Shown: positions 18,937 through 29,018, counted from the stretch's first letter. The stretch: DNA of 64,000 nt from Subtercola sp. (GCA_025463765.1 JAODBC010000022.1:1-64000), one strand, 5' to 3'. The notes: a model not told the origin generated them from the sequence alone. Program-made: numbers and translations.

Positions 18937-19893
18937 ATGACCGACCAACGATGGTTCTATCGCCGTGGCGAGCTCGCGCGTGGCGCGTGGCAGAGCGCCG
19001 TCGATGGCTCGACTCCGGGCTGGGAGCACACGGGCATCCGTGTCGCCCAGCTGGCCGAGGGCGAGAGCGTCGAGCTCGAGGAGACGGGTATCGAACGCAT
19101 CGTCGTGCCGCTCGCGGGCTCGTTCACCGTGTCGTATGCCGAGAACGGCATGCGAACTGAGGTAGTTCTGAACGGCCGGCCGTCAGTGTTCGACGGGCCG
19201 ACCGACGTGCTCTACCTGTCGGCGGCGGCGACCGCGACCGTTCGGGGGAGCGGTCGGGGGAGCGGTCGGGTCGCCGTTGCGACATCACCGACAGACGACG
19301 TGCGGCCGACGCGGTACATTCCTGCCGAAGACACTCCCGTCGAGTTGCGTGGGGCCGGAGCATCCAGTCGCCAAGTGCACAACTTCGGCACACCCCAGGC
19401 GCTGGATGCGGCGCGCCTCATCGTCTGCGAAGTCATCACTCCCTCGCAGAACTGGTCGTCGTACCCGCCGCACAAACACGACGAGAACGTACCGGGGCAC
19501 GAGACCCGGCTCGAAGAGATCTACTACTTCGAGTCGGCGCCCACGCGGGCCGATGCCTCGAAGGCGCCCGACCCGGAGGCGTCGTTCGGCATGTTCAGTA
19601 CGTACTCGTCGCCGGCCGGAGCCATCGAGATCGATGCTCGGGTGCAAACCGGCGACATCGCCCTGGTGCCGTACGGTTACCACGGCCCGGCCGTGGCCGC
19701 CCCCGGGTACGACCTCTACTACCTCAACGTGATGGCAGGGCCAGACCCTGAGCGGGCATGGCTGATCAGCGACGACCCCGCACATGCGTGGGTGCGCGAA
19801 AGCTGGAACGGACAGGTCATCGACGCACGGCTGCCCTACACGAACGACGCAAGAACGACGGCCACCACCACGAACATGAAAGGCGACATCTGA
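18937..19893 (+). CDS. iolB: 5-deoxy-glucuronate isomerase
   Basis: SSYPPHKHDENVPGHETRLEEIYYFE ... VPYGYHGPAVAAPGYDLYYLNVMAGP. Confidence 0.95.
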   Translation: MTDQRWFYRRGELARGAWQSAVDGSTPGWEHTGIRVAQLAEGESVELEETGIERIVVPLAGSFTVSYAENGMRTEVVLNGRPSVFDGPTDVLYLSAAATATVRGSGRGSGRVAVATSPTDDVRPTRYIPAEDTPVELRGAGASSRQVHNFGTPQALDAARLIVCEVITPSQNWSSYPPHKHDENVPGHETRLEEIYYFESAPTRADASKAPDPEASFGMFSTYSSPAGAIEIDARVQTGDIALVPYGYHGPAVAAPGYDLYYLNVMAGPDPERAWLISDDPAHAWVRESWNGQVIDARLPYTNDARTTATTTNMKGDI

Positions 19894-21803
19894 TGGCGAC
19901 GAAGCGAATGACGGTCAGCCAGGCCCTTGTCGAATTTCTCGGCCACCAGTACACCGTCGATGGCGACATCCGCGAACGCACGATTGCCGGCATGTTCGGC
20001 ATCTTCGGACACGGCAACGTTGCCGGCATCGGCCAGGCGCTGGCTCAATTCAACGCCGAGCAGCCCGACTTGATGCCGTACTACCAGGCTCGCAACGAGC
20101 AGGCCATGGTGCACCAGTCGGTGGGTTACGCCCGCATGCACCGTCGTCGGGCGACGTTCGCCTCGGCCGCATCCGTCGGCCCGGGTGCCGCGAACATGCT
20201 GACGGGTGCTGCGCTGGCCACGGCCAACCGCATGCCCGCCCTGCTGCTGCCCAGCGACACCTTCGCCACTCGGGTCGCCGACCCGGTGCTGCAGCAGCTC
20301 GAACTGCCGCACGACATCGGCATCACGGTGAACGATGCGTTCCGCCCGCTCTCGCGGTTCTTCGACCGCGTGCAGCGCCCCGAGCAGCTCTACTCCATCG
20401 CCCTCGCTGCGATGCGGGTACTCACCGACCCCGCCGAGACCGGCGCCGTCACCATTTCGCTGCCCGAAGACGTGCAGGCCGAGGCGTTCGACGTGCCGCT
20501 GGAGTTCTTGCAAGACCGCGAGTGGCACATCCGCCGCCCGCTGCCCGAGCGCGGTGCGCTCGCCCGTGCTGTGACGGCGATCCGTGGCGCGAAGCGGCCG
20601 ATGATCGTCGCGGGCGGTGGTGTGCTCTACTCGAGCGCCGAAGACGCGCTGCGAGACTTCGTGCAGGCAACGGGCATCCCGGTCGGCTCGTCGCAGGCCG
20701 GCGGCGGAGTGCTGAATTGGGATCACCCGCAGTACCTCGGCGGCGTTGGCGCCACCGGTACCCTGGCCGCGAACCGCATCGCGTCTGAGGCCGACGTCAT
20801 CATCGGAATCGGCACCCGCTACAGCGACTTCACCACGGCCTCGCGCACGGCGTTTCAGAACCCCGACGTGCAGTTCGTGAACATCAACGTGGCCTCGTTC
20901 GACGCCTACAAGCACGGTACGCAGCTGCCCGTGATAGCGGATGCCCGTGAAGCTCTCGAAGCGCTGGCGGCTGAGCTCAACGGGCTGCACATCGACGCGG
21001 CCTACGCTTCGCAGATCGCGAGCGAGAAGGCAGCGTGGGACGCGTCGGTCGACGACGCTTTCGCACCGTCGGGTCTCGCGCTGCCCGGTCAGACCGAGAT
21101 CATCGGTGCCGTGCAGTCGTCGAGCGCCCCCGAAGACGTGATCGTTCAGGCGGCCGGTTCGCTGCCGGGCGACCTGCACAAGCTCTGGCGGGTGCGTGAC
21201 CCGCTGGGCTATCACGTCGAATATGCCTTCTCATGCATGGGTTACGAGATCGCCGGCGGTCTCGGTGCCAAGCGCGGTGCTCTGGCCGACGGCTCCGACC
21301 GCGACGTGATCGTGATGGTCGGCGACGGCTCGTACCTCATGCTCAACACCGAGCTGGTGACCGCGGTCGCCGAGGGCATCAAGCTCATCGTCGTGCTCAT
21401 TCAGAACCACGGGTACGCCTCGATCGGTCACCTGTCGGAAACCGTCGGATCCGCGCGCTTCGGCACCTGGTACCGCGAGTACGACGAGAAGGCCCGCAAC
21501 TTTCAGGGCGAGCAGACTCTGCCCGTCGACCTGGCGATGAACGCGCGCAGCTACGGCATCGACGTCATCGAGGTCGAACCGGGCGCCTCTGCCATCGACG
21601 ACCTCAAGGCCGCACTCGCGGTTGCGAAGGCCTCAGAGAAGTCGACGTTCATCCATATCAACAGCGATCCGCTGCTGTATTCGCCCGATGGGGCGGGCTG
21701 GTGGGATGTGCCCGTTGCCGAGGCCTCGACGCTCGAAAGCACACAACACGCACGCACCGAGTACGAAGAGCAGCAGAAGCTGCAGAAGAAGCTTTTGGGC
21801 TGA
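19893..21803 (+). CDS. iolD: 3D-(3,5/4)-trihydroxycyclohexane-1,2-dione acylhydrolase (ThDP enzyme)
   Basis: MTVSQALVEFLGHQYTVDG ... GMFGIFGHGNVAGIGQAL ... ThDP motif GDGSYLMLNTELVTAV; start overlaps iolB stop. Confidence 0.95.
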   Translation: MATKRMTVSQALVEFLGHQYTVDGDIRERTIAGMFGIFGHGNVAGIGQALAQFNAEQPDLMPYYQARNEQAMVHQSVGYARMHRRRATFASAASVGPGAANMLTGAALATANRMPALLLPSDTFATRVADPVLQQLELPHDIGITVNDAFRPLSRFFDRVQRPEQLYSIALAAMRVLTDPAETGAVTISLPEDVQAEAFDVPLEFLQDREWHIRRPLPERGALARAVTAIRGAKRPMIVAGGGVLYSSAEDALRDFVQATGIPVGSSQAGGGVLNWDHPQYLGGVGATGTLAANRIASEADVIIGIGTRYSDFTTASRTAFQNPDVQFVNINVASFDAYKHGTQLPVIADAREALEALAAELNGLHIDAAYASQIASEKAAWDASVDDAFAPSGLALPGQTEIIGAVQSSSAPEDVIVQAAGSLPGDLHKLWRVRDPLGYHVEYAFSCMGYEIAGGLGAKRGALADGSDRDVIVMVGDGSYLMLNTELVTAVAEGIKLIVVLIQNHGYASIGHLSETVGSARFGTWYREYDEKARNFQGEQTLPVDLAMNARSYGIDVIEVEPGASAIDDLKAALAVAKASEKSTFIHINSDPLLYSPDGAGWWDVPVAEASTLESTQHARTEYEEQQKLQKKLLG

Positions 21804-21818
21804 GAGAGGGAACAGATC

Positions 21819-22748
21819 ATGACCGATACCACCACCCCGAGCATCCGCATCGGAACCGCGCCCGACTCGTGGGGCGTATGGTTTGCGAACGACCCCGGCC
21901 AGATTCCGTGGCAACGGTTTCTCGACGAAGTACAGAAGGCCGGCTACAGCTGGATCGAACTCGGCCCGTTCGGGTACTTGCCGACCGACCCGCACGAGCT
22001 CGAAGACGAGCTGGGCAAGCGCGGCCTGAAGCTCTCGGCTGGCACCGTCTTCACCGGCTTTCACAAGGGCGACGACCAGTGGAAGCGGGCGTGGGATCAG
22101 GCTCTCGAGGTCGCCGGTCTGGCGACGAAGCTCGGCGCAAAGCACCTGGTCGTCATCCCCGATCTGTGGCGAAGCGACGCCACGTCGGAGGTGCTCGAGA
22201 GCCGCACCCTCGACGACGAGCACTGGAAGAAACTGGCCGCGGGCCACGACAAGCTCGGCAAGGCGCTGCTCGAAGAGTTCGGCGTCAAGCAGCAGTTCCA
22301 CTCGCACGCCGACAGTCACGTCGGTACGTACAAGGAGGTCGAGCGTTTCTTGCACGAGACCGACCAGGCGTACACGAACCTGTGCCTCGACACGGGCCAC
22401 TTCTCGTACTACGGCGGCGACAACCTCAAGCTCATCGCGGCCTACCCCGAGCGCATCGGGTATCTGCACCTCAAGCAGGTCGACACCTCGCTGTTGTTCG
22501 ATGTGCTGAAGAACGACGTTCCGTTCGCCGAAGCCGTGACCCAGGGCATCATGAGCGAGCCGGGAACGACGGATGCCGGCGTGCCGGAGCTCGGACCGAT
22601 CATCGACGCCGTGGCCGCCCTCGACCCGAACATCTTCGGAATCGTCGAGCAAGACATGTACGGCACCGACATCGAGTTGCCGCTCGGCATCGCGACCCGC
22701 ACCCGCGAGCACATCTTCGGGTGCACCTCGCATGCGCGCATTCACTGA
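21819..22748 (+). CDS. iolE: Myo-inosose-2 dehydratase
   Basis: IRIGTAPDSWGVWFANDPGQIPWQRFLDEVQKAGYSWIELGPFGYLPTDP; TIM barrel. Confidence 0.93.
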   Translation: MTDTTTPSIRIGTAPDSWGVWFANDPGQIPWQRFLDEVQKAGYSWIELGPFGYLPTDPHELEDELGKRGLKLSAGTVFTGFHKGDDQWKRAWDQALEVAGLATKLGAKHLVVIPDLWRSDATSEVLESRTLDDEHWKKLAAGHDKLGKALLEEFGVKQQFHSHADSHVGTYKEVERFLHETDQAYTNLCLDTGHFSYYGGDNLKLIAAYPERIGYLHLKQVDTSLLFDVLKNDVPFAEAVTQGIMSEPGTTDAGVPELGPIIDAVAALDPNIFGIVEQDMYGTDIELPLGIATRTREHIFGCTSHARIH

Positions 22749-22790
22749 CCCTCATGCTCACGCATCACACAGACCTTCAGGAGTAACAAC

Positions 22791-23804
22791 ATGACTACAG
22801 ATCTTCGTGTCGGCGTCGTCGGCGCCGGCCTCATGGGCGCCGACCACGTTTCACGCATCACCCAGCGCATCAGCGGTGCCGTCGTCTCGGCGATCGTCGA
22901 GCCCGACGCCGGCCGTGCCGCCGCCGCGGCCGCGAACGCACCCGGTTCGCTCGCCTTCAGCCGTATCGAAGACGCCATCGCTGCGGGGGCCGTCGACGCC
23001 GTGCTGATCGCGACCCCGGGCCAGTTTCACGAGCCCGTTCTTGTGCCCGCGCTCGAGGCGAAGCTGCCCATTCTCTGCGAGAAGCCGCTCACGCCCGACT
23101 CCGCTTCGTCGTGGAAGATTCTCGAGCTCGAGCAGAAGCTCGATAAGCCGCACATCCAGGTGGGCTTCATGCGCCGCTTCGACGCCGAGTACCAGAAGCT
23201 GCGCGAACTGATCACCTCGGGCGACGCCGGCGAGCTGATGATGCTGCGTGCCGTGCACCGCAACCCGTCGGTCGGCGAGAGCTACACGCAGTCGATGCTG
23301 ATCACCGACTCCGTCGTGCACGAGTTCGATGTCGTGCCGTGGTTGGCCGGTTCGGGTGTGAAGACCGTCGAGGTCAAGTACCCCAAGCGCAACTCGCTGT
23401 CGCCGTCGCACCTCAAAGAGCCGATTCTGGTGCTGATGGAGCTCGAGAACGGCGTGTTCGTCGACGTCGAGATGAACGTCAGCATTCAGTTCGGCTACCA
23501 GGTCGCCACCGAGGCCGTGTTCGAGCGCGGGCTGGCCCGCATCGGCCAGCCGTCAGGCCTGCAGATCTGGAAAGACGGAAAGTTCGAGATCGCCGAGCAC
23601 CAGAGCTTCGTGACGCGCTTCGCAGCCGCCTACGACACCCAGGTGCAGCGCTGGGTCGACGCCGTTCGCGCCGGCACGCTTGTCGACGGCCCGAACTCGT
23701 GGGACGGTTACCGTGTCGCTCTGGCCTGCGAGGCCGGTGTCGCGGCGCTCGACGGTGGAATCATCAGCGTCGAGGCTCCGGAACGCCCCGCGTTCTACGC
23801 GTAG
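22791..23804 (+). CDS. iolG: Inositol 2-dehydrogenase
   Basis: LRVGVVGAGLMGADHVSRI ... LPILCEKPLTPDSASSWKI ... IQVGFMRRFDAEYQKLRELI. Confidence 0.92.
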   Translation: MTTDLRVGVVGAGLMGADHVSRITQRISGAVVSAIVEPDAGRAAAAAANAPGSLAFSRIEDAIAAGAVDAVLIATPGQFHEPVLVPALEAKLPILCEKPLTPDSASSWKILELEQKLDKPHIQVGFMRRFDAEYQKLRELITSGDAGELMMLRAVHRNPSVGESYTQSMLITDSVVHEFDVVPWLAGSGVKTVEVKYPKRNSLSPSHLKEPILVLMELENGVFVDVEMNVSIQFGYQVATEAVFERGLARIGQPSGLQIWKDGKFEIAEHQSFVTRFAAAYDTQVQRWVDAVRAGTLVDGPNSWDGYRVALACEAGVAALDGGIISVEAPERPAFYA

Positions 23805-23819
23805 GAGAAGGAATCACCC

Positions 23820-24689
23820 ATGGTGCGCATCGCCCTCGACCCCACCCCCTATCACCACGACTACACGCTGCTGCAGTTCCCCGATGTCGCAGCGAGGCTG
23901 GGGTACGAGCACCTGCAGCTGACGCCGCACCCCGACTTCAGCCCGTTCTTTCGGTACCCGAAAGCCGACGACGACCTCGTCGCCAAGCTGAAGAAGGCGA
24001 CGGCCGATGCCGGCGTCTCGATTCCGGCGATCTTGCCGGTGCAGCGTATCTCGTCGCCCGATGAGGCGCTTCGGCTGACCGCTGTGCGCAACTTTCGCCG
24101 GGTCATCCAGTTGGCCGTCGATCTCGAGGTGGGCATCATCAACTCCGAGTTCTCGGGGCGCCCCGAGCTGTCGGAGGAGTCGGAGGCCGCGTTCTACCGG
24201 TCGATGGATGATCTGCTGCCGCTCATCGAATCCGAGGGTCTGCGGCTGAACTTCGACCCGCACCCCGACGACTTCGTCGAAGACGGGCTCGAGGCGTGGC
24301 GGGTGCTGCGCGGGCTCAACTCGAGCGCCATCGGATTCGTGTACGTGGCGTCGCACACCTTCCACTACGGCGATCGGGCGGCCACGCTCATCCCGCAGCT
24401 CGGCGACCGGCTCGGCACGGTGTACACGGCCGACACCTTCGACCACCACCGCTCGCACGGGCTGCGCTACATTTCGAACCCACCCGGAAACGCGGCGCGC
24501 GTACATCAGCACCTGCGCATCGGTGACGGCGACGTCGACTTCGAGGCGCTCTTCGCACTGCTGCGGGCGTCGGGCTACCTAGGCCGGCCCGACGCGCTGA
24601 TCGTGTCGAACGTATTCGCTGAAGACGAGACGGCCGACGAGGTGTCGCGCTACCAGCTGCAGCGGCTGCGCGAGCTGGTCGCCGGATGA
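23820..24689 (+). CDS. Sugar phosphate isomerase/epimerase, IolH-like
   Basis: TIM-barrel protein MVRIALDPTPYHHDYTLLQFPDVAARLGYEHLQLTPHPDFSPFF; end of iol operon. Confidence 0.85.
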   Translation: MVRIALDPTPYHHDYTLLQFPDVAARLGYEHLQLTPHPDFSPFFRYPKADDDLVAKLKKATADAGVSIPAILPVQRISSPDEALRLTAVRNFRRVIQLAVDLEVGIINSEFSGRPELSEESEAAFYRSMDDLLPLIESEGLRLNFDPHPDDFVEDGLEAWRVLRGLNSSAIGFVYVASHTFHYGDRAATLIPQLGDRLGTVYTADTFDHHRSHGLRYISNPPGNAARVHQHLRIGDGDVDFEALFALLRASGYLGRPDALIVSNVFAEDETADEVSRYQLQRLRELVAG

Positions 24690-24711
24690 TCGCTCGGCAG
24701 TCGGGCGCAGC

Positions 24712-25041
24712 GTGATCGCCTGGGCGCGGTACCCCTACAACGGATCTCGGGTGCTCGTCACCGGTGGCGGGTCGGGTATTGGCCGGGCCATCGCGCGCGC
24801 CTTTCTCGAGCAGGGAGCGCGGGTGGCCCTCTCGGGTAGCCACGCTGACGCCCTACGCGAGACCGTGGCGGAGTTTCCGGCCGACTCGACACTCGTGCTC
24901 GAGGGCGACATGGCGGTGCGTTCCGACGTCGAGGCGACCGTCGCTGCCGTCGCCGCGGCGTGGGGCGGCATCGACGTCGTGATCGCCAACGCCGGGCTCT
25001 CCGAAGCCGGCACGATCGATGAGCTCACCGACGAGTCGTAG
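24712..25041 (+). pseudogene. Truncated short-chain dehydrogenase/reductase
   Basis: VLVTGGGSGIGRAIARAFLEQGARVALSG ... DVVIANAGLSEAGTIDELTDES*; read-through VRMRSLNASSG resembles SDR continuation, then lost. Confidence 0.75.
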
Positions 25042-25118
25042 GTGCGCATGCGCTCGCTGAACGCCTCCAGCGGCGCCCCCGCCCCCCGCCCCCACCCCCC
25101 TCCCGCCCCAAACACATT

Positions 25119-25174
25119 CGCGGAGAGACTTCGCGTCCAGAATCCGCGAGTTTCGGACGCAAAGTCTCTCCGCG
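25119..25174. terminator. Long inverted repeat between convergent genes
   Basis: CGCGGAGAGACTTCGCGTCC (25119-25138) and GGACGCAAAGTCTCTCCGCG (25155-25174), 19/20 complementary plus one G-T. Confidence 0.7.
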
Positions 25175-25190
25175 ATGAAGGTGGAGGGGG

Positions 25191-26216
25191 TTAGGGTGCG
25201 GGGAGCGGGATGGGGAAGGCCGCGAGGGCGGCGTCGGCTTCGAGCAGAACCGCGGCGGCGACTTCGAGGCCTTCGAAGCGGCCGAGTTCGACGTCTTCGT
25301 GTTCGATGTTGACGAGCATGTCGGGGTCGACCTCGTGCAGGGCGCGCAGGAACTCGGTCCAGTAGGCGACGTCGTGTCCTTTGCCGAGGGCGACGAAGTC
25401 CCAGGCCGCGGGCTTCGGCCACTCGTTCGCCCACTCGTTGCCGCCGAGGTTGGTGCGCGGTTCGTCGGGGGAGAGCCGGCGAAAGCGGTTGTCGAGCACG
25501 CCGTACAGGGCCGCGGTCTCGGGGTTGAGACGAACATCCTTCGCCGCGGCGTGAAAGATCAGCGGGCCGAGATGCCGGATGACCGCGACCGGATCCATCT
25601 GCTGCCAGAACAGGTGCGAAGCGTCGAGCTCGACGCCGACATTCGTGGCGCCGGTGAGCTCGACGAGCTTGACGATGTCGGCCGAGTTGAAGACGATGTT
25701 CTGCGGATGCAACTCGAGTGCGACCTTGACGTCGTGGTCGGCCGCGAACCGGTCTGTCTCACGCCAGAACTCGGCCGCGACGCCCCACTGGTAGTCGAGC
25801 ACGTCGAGGGCGGCAGAGTTCCAGGCGTTGACGATCCAGGTGGGTTGCGCGGCCCCCGGCTCACCGCCGGGCAGGCCCGACATGGTGACGACGCGGTGCT
25901 GGCCGAGTCGGTGGGCGAGACGGATGCTTCGGCGAACGTCTTCGGCATGCTTCTCGCCGATCGCGCGAGTCGGATGCAGCGGGTTGCCGTTGCAGTTCAG
26001 CCCGGCGATGCTCACGCCGGTGCCCCCGAACAGGCCGAGGAAGTCGTCGCGTGCGGCGTCGGAAACCAGAATGTCGTCGAACGTGGGAATGTGCGTCGCC
26101 GGGAGAAAGCCGCCGGAATTGAGTTCGATGCCGGTGAGGCCGAGGTCGGAGATGACCTGCAGGGCTTCGGGCAGGCTTCGGTCGTGCAGAATCGCGTTGT
26201 AGACACCGAGCTTCAT
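25191..26216 (-). CDS. Sugar phosphate isomerase/epimerase (TIM barrel)
   Basis: MKLGVYNAILHDRSLPEALQVISDLGLTGIELNSGGFLP ... NVGVELDASHLFWQQMD. Confidence 0.85.
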   Translation of the reverse strand: MKLGVYNAILHDRSLPEALQVISDLGLTGIELNSGGFLPATHIPTFDDILVSDAARDDFLGLFGGTGVSIAGLNCNGNPLHPTRAIGEKHAEDVRRSIRLAHRLGQHRVVTMSGLPGGEPGAAQPTWIVNAWNSAALDVLDYQWGVAAEFWRETDRFAADHDVKVALELHPQNIVFNSADIVKLVELTGATNVGVELDASHLFWQQMDPVAVIRHLGPLIFHAAAKDVRLNPETAALYGVLDNRFRRLSPDEPRTNLGGNEWANEWPKPAAWDFVALGKGHDVAYWTEFLRALHEVDPDMLVNIEHEDVELGRFEGLEVAAAVLLEADAALAAFPIPLPAP

Positions 26217-26291
26217 GGTGATTTCTCCTCGTCGTTGAAGGGTAAAACTATGTAAGAATGTAAAGACAAACTATTGATCGAAGGAAGCTCT

Positions 26292-26699
26292 ATGCCACTC
26301 GTGCGCATCGACCACAGCGACGCCCGCAGCAACTCCACCGAGATCGCCGGCGCGATCCACGACGCCATCGTCGCCGTGTACGGCATTCCCGTGCGCGACC
26401 GCTTTCAGGTGATCACGTCGCGCGGGGCGGCGACGATCGTCGCCGAAGACGCGGGGCTCGGATTCGACCGCACAGACCCGGTGATCATCCAGATCTTCAC
26501 CCAGCGGGGCCGTACCGATGAGGCGAAGCAGACCCTCTACGCCGAGATCGCCACGCGACTGGGTGCCGTCGGAGTCGCGCCCGAAGACGTGTTCATCGGC
26601 TATGTCGAGAACGGGCCGCAGGACTGGTCGTTCGGGTTCGGCCGCGCGCAGTACCTGACCGGCGAGCTGGCCGTTCCGGCGGCGCCCGTCTCGCTCTAG
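26292..26699 (+). CDS. Tautomerase family protein
   Basis: MPLVRIDHSDARSNSTEIAGAIHDAIVAVYGIPVRDRFQVI. Confidence 0.8.
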   Translation: MPLVRIDHSDARSNSTEIAGAIHDAIVAVYGIPVRDRFQVITSRGAATIVAEDAGLGFDRTDPVIIQIFTQRGRTDEAKQTLYAEIATRLGAVGVAPEDVFIGYVENGPQDWSFGFGRAQYLTGELAVPAAPVSL

Positions 26700-26722
26700 C
26701 GTGAGCGCCGCCACGAGCGTGG

Positions 26723-28156
26723 TCACCGGCGCCGCGCCGGCTGCACGTCGATGGTGCTGATCGCCTGGGTGCGAAAGTCGTTCTCGATCTCTTCGAGTGA
26801 GCGCCCCTTCGTCTCTGGCACCGCTCGGGTCACGAAGATCAGCGAAATGATGTTGATCAGAACGAACAGCGCGAACGTGCCGGTCGAGCCGAGGGCTGCG
26901 TTCACAATCGGGAACGCGAACGAGATCGCGGCGTTGACGGTCCAGAGCACGAAGACCGCGATGCCCATGGCAAAACCGCGGATGGCCAGCGGAAAGATCT
27001 CGCTGAGCAAGAGCCAGACGCAGGTGCCGATGAAGCACTGCACGAAAGCGACGAACAGCATCATGCACGCGAGAATCAGATAGCTCACCGCGTCGGACTG
27101 CGGCAGGGTGAAGGCGAGCGCGAGCAGCGCCTGCGCGCCGACGACGCCAGAGAAGCCGATGATGAGCATCTTCTTGCGACCGACGAAGCCGAGCAGCCAG
27201 ATGCCCAGGATGGTCGTCACGACGCTGGTCACACCGACGCCGATCGTGGCGACGAGGGCCGCGCTCACGCCCAGGCCGCTGGATTCGAGGATGGTCGGGG
27301 CGTAGTAATTCACGGTGTTGATGCCGGTCGCTTGCTGCACGATCGCAAGACCGCAGCCCACGTAGAGCAGTCGGCGCATCCAGCGGTTGTTCTTCAGGTC
27401 GCGCCAGACCTGGCCCTTTTCGCGTTCGGCGTCTTTGCTGCTTCGCACGATCTCGTTGAACTCACGCTCGGCCTCGTCGGCGCTGCGGCTCAGCTCGAGA
27501 ATCTTGCGCGACTGCTCCCAGCGCTCTTTGATGGCCAGAAAGCGCGGAGATTCCGGCAGAACGAGCATGCCGATCAGCAGTGCGATGGCAGGAATCGTTG
27601 CGACGCCGAGCATGACGCGCCAGACCGACGGGTCGTGGATGAGCGCGTCGAGCGCGGCGTTGATCGCGAAGGCGAGCAGCTGGCCCGTGACGATCATCAG
27701 CTCGTTGATCGTGACCATTCGGCCACGCAGGTGGGTGGGGGCCATCTCGGCGAGGTAGAGCGGGCAGGTCACTGCGGCCGCGCCGACACCCAGGCCGAGC
27801 ACGATGCGCGCGATGATCATGATGGTCACGCTCGGGGCGAGCGCGCAGCCGAGGGCGCCGACGAGAAAGGTGATGGCGCAGGCGATCAGCGTGCCGCGCC
27901 GGCCGAGCTTGTCGGCGAGGCGGCCACCGATGAGCGCGCCGCCGGCGGCTCCCGGAAAGAGCAGGGCAGAGACGACGAGTGCCTCCTGCAGGGCATCCAT
28001 CTGCAGGGCGTCTTTCATGTAGAGCAGGGCGCCCGAGATGACGCCGGTGTCGTAGCCGAAGAGCAGGCCGCCCAGGGTCGAGATGATGGTCAGTTTGACG
28101 AGATAACCCCGATGGGCCCCGCCTGCCCGGACCGAAGCGAGTGGTGATGCTGACAT
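26723..28156 (-). CDS. Sugar porter MFS transporter, probable myo-inositol permease (IolT-like)
   Basis: GYDTGVISGALLYMKDAL ... RLADKLGRRGTL ... PESPRFL ... VPETKGRSLEEIE. Confidence 0.88.
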   Translation of the reverse strand: MSASPLASVRAGGAHRGYLVKLTIISTLGGLLFGYDTGVISGALLYMKDALQMDALQEALVVSALLFPGAAGGALIGGRLADKLGRRGTLIACAITFLVGALGCALAPSVTIMIIARIVLGLGVGAAAVTCPLYLAEMAPTHLRGRMVTINELMIVTGQLLAFAINAALDALIHDPSVWRVMLGVATIPAIALLIGMLVLPESPRFLAIKERWEQSRKILELSRSADEAEREFNEIVRSSKDAEREKGQVWRDLKNNRWMRRLLYVGCGLAIVQQATGINTVNYYAPTILESSGLGVSAALVATIGVGVTSVVTTILGIWLLGFVGRKKMLIIGFSGVVGAQALLALAFTLPQSDAVSYLILACMMLFVAFVQCFIGTCVWLLLSEIFPLAIRGFAMGIAVFVLWTVNAAISFAFPIVNAALGSTGTFALFVLINIISLIFVTRAVPETKGRSLEEIENDFRTQAISTIDVQPARRR

Positions 28157-28286
28157 GTCGATGAACCTCTCCGTTGAGATGAATCGGGCGCCGCAGAGCC
28201 CGTTCCCATAAGTCCTAATGTATTGACATAGTACCCTTTTTTCGAGCGAGTTGTAGCGATGGAGAAGGCGTGCTGCAGGCAGTCGG

Positions 28287-29018
28287 TCAGCTGCCGAGGA
28301 TGCGCAGCAGCTGCCGATGGTCGGAGATCGTATGATCGGGCACGCAGTCGCGGTAGTGCTTCGTACCCTGGTCGGACTCGAATAAGACCGTTCTCATGCC
28401 CGCCTCGCGAGCGCCGAAAATGTCGCGGTGCATGTCGTTGCCCACGTAGAGAGCGTGTTCGGGCGCCACGCCGACGGCATCGAGCGCTTTGTGGAAGAGC
28501 CGGGCGTCTGGCTTGCGGTAACCGTGGTCACCCGAGATGACGATGGAACGAAAGTACTGCGCAATGCCGACTTTGTGCAGCTCGCCGCGGGCGTAGCTCG
28601 ACTGGCCGTCGGTGACGATCGCCAGCTCATACCGCCCGGCGAGCTGCTGCAACACCTTTCGCACGTGCGGGTAGAGCTTCAGCTGACGGCGGGTCACTGC
28701 TCGATACGTCTCCGCCAGCAGCGCCGGCAGCTGCGCCAGCTTCTCGGGGGGCAGACTGCGGGTGAAATCGGTGGCGGTCATCTCGACGAGTGTTCGCCAG
28801 ACCTGAGGGGCGTCGAATTCGGGATAGGTCTCTGCGCTGCTGCGCTGCTGCGCCTTGAGGATGCGAAAGTACAGTTCGCGCACCTCGTGCCGGCGCAAAT
28901 CGATGCCCTGGTAGGTCAGCAGGTGCCCGACGGCTCGAAAGGCGTCGTCGGAGTGGTCGTCGGTGTGAATGTGCACGAGGGTGCCGTTGACGTCGAAGGC
29001 GATCGCACGAACATCCAC
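28287..29018 (-). CDS. HAD family hydrolase
   Basis: MDVRAIAFDVNGTLVHIHTDD ... IVTDGQSSYARGEL ... YRKPDARLFHKALDAVGVAPEHALYVGNDMHRDIFGAREAGM. Confidence 0.85.
   Translation of the reverse strand: MDVRAIAFDVNGTLVHIHTDDHSDDAFRAVGHLLTYQGIDLRRHEVRELYFRILKAQQRSSAETYPEFDAPQVWRTLVEMTATDFTRSLPPEKLAQLPALLAETYRAVTRRQLKLYPHVRKVLQQLAGRYELAIVTDGQSSYARGELHKVGIAQYFRSIVISGDHGYRKPDARLFHKALDAVGVAPEHALYVGNDMHRDIFGAREAGMRTVLFESDQGTKHYRDCVPDHTISDHRQLLRILGS

Noticed and set aside
19836-21215. 459-aa minus-strand ORF
   Set aside because: Shadow of iolD
21233-22786. 517-aa plus-strand ORF
   Set aside because: Alternate frame of iolD/iolE; Arg-rich low-information translation
25081-25110. C-rich tract (CCCCCCGCCCCCACCCCCCTCCCGCCCC) as a G-quadruplex regulator
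   Set aside because: Could form on the opposite strand but lies in a decayed SDR/convergent intergenic region; no functional context to support it
10232-28156. Inositol locus as a wholly novel pathway
   Set aside because: iolC, mmsA/iolA, iolB, iolD, iolE and iolG are standard; only the transaldolase-like gene, aldolase assignment and regulon layout were kept as open points
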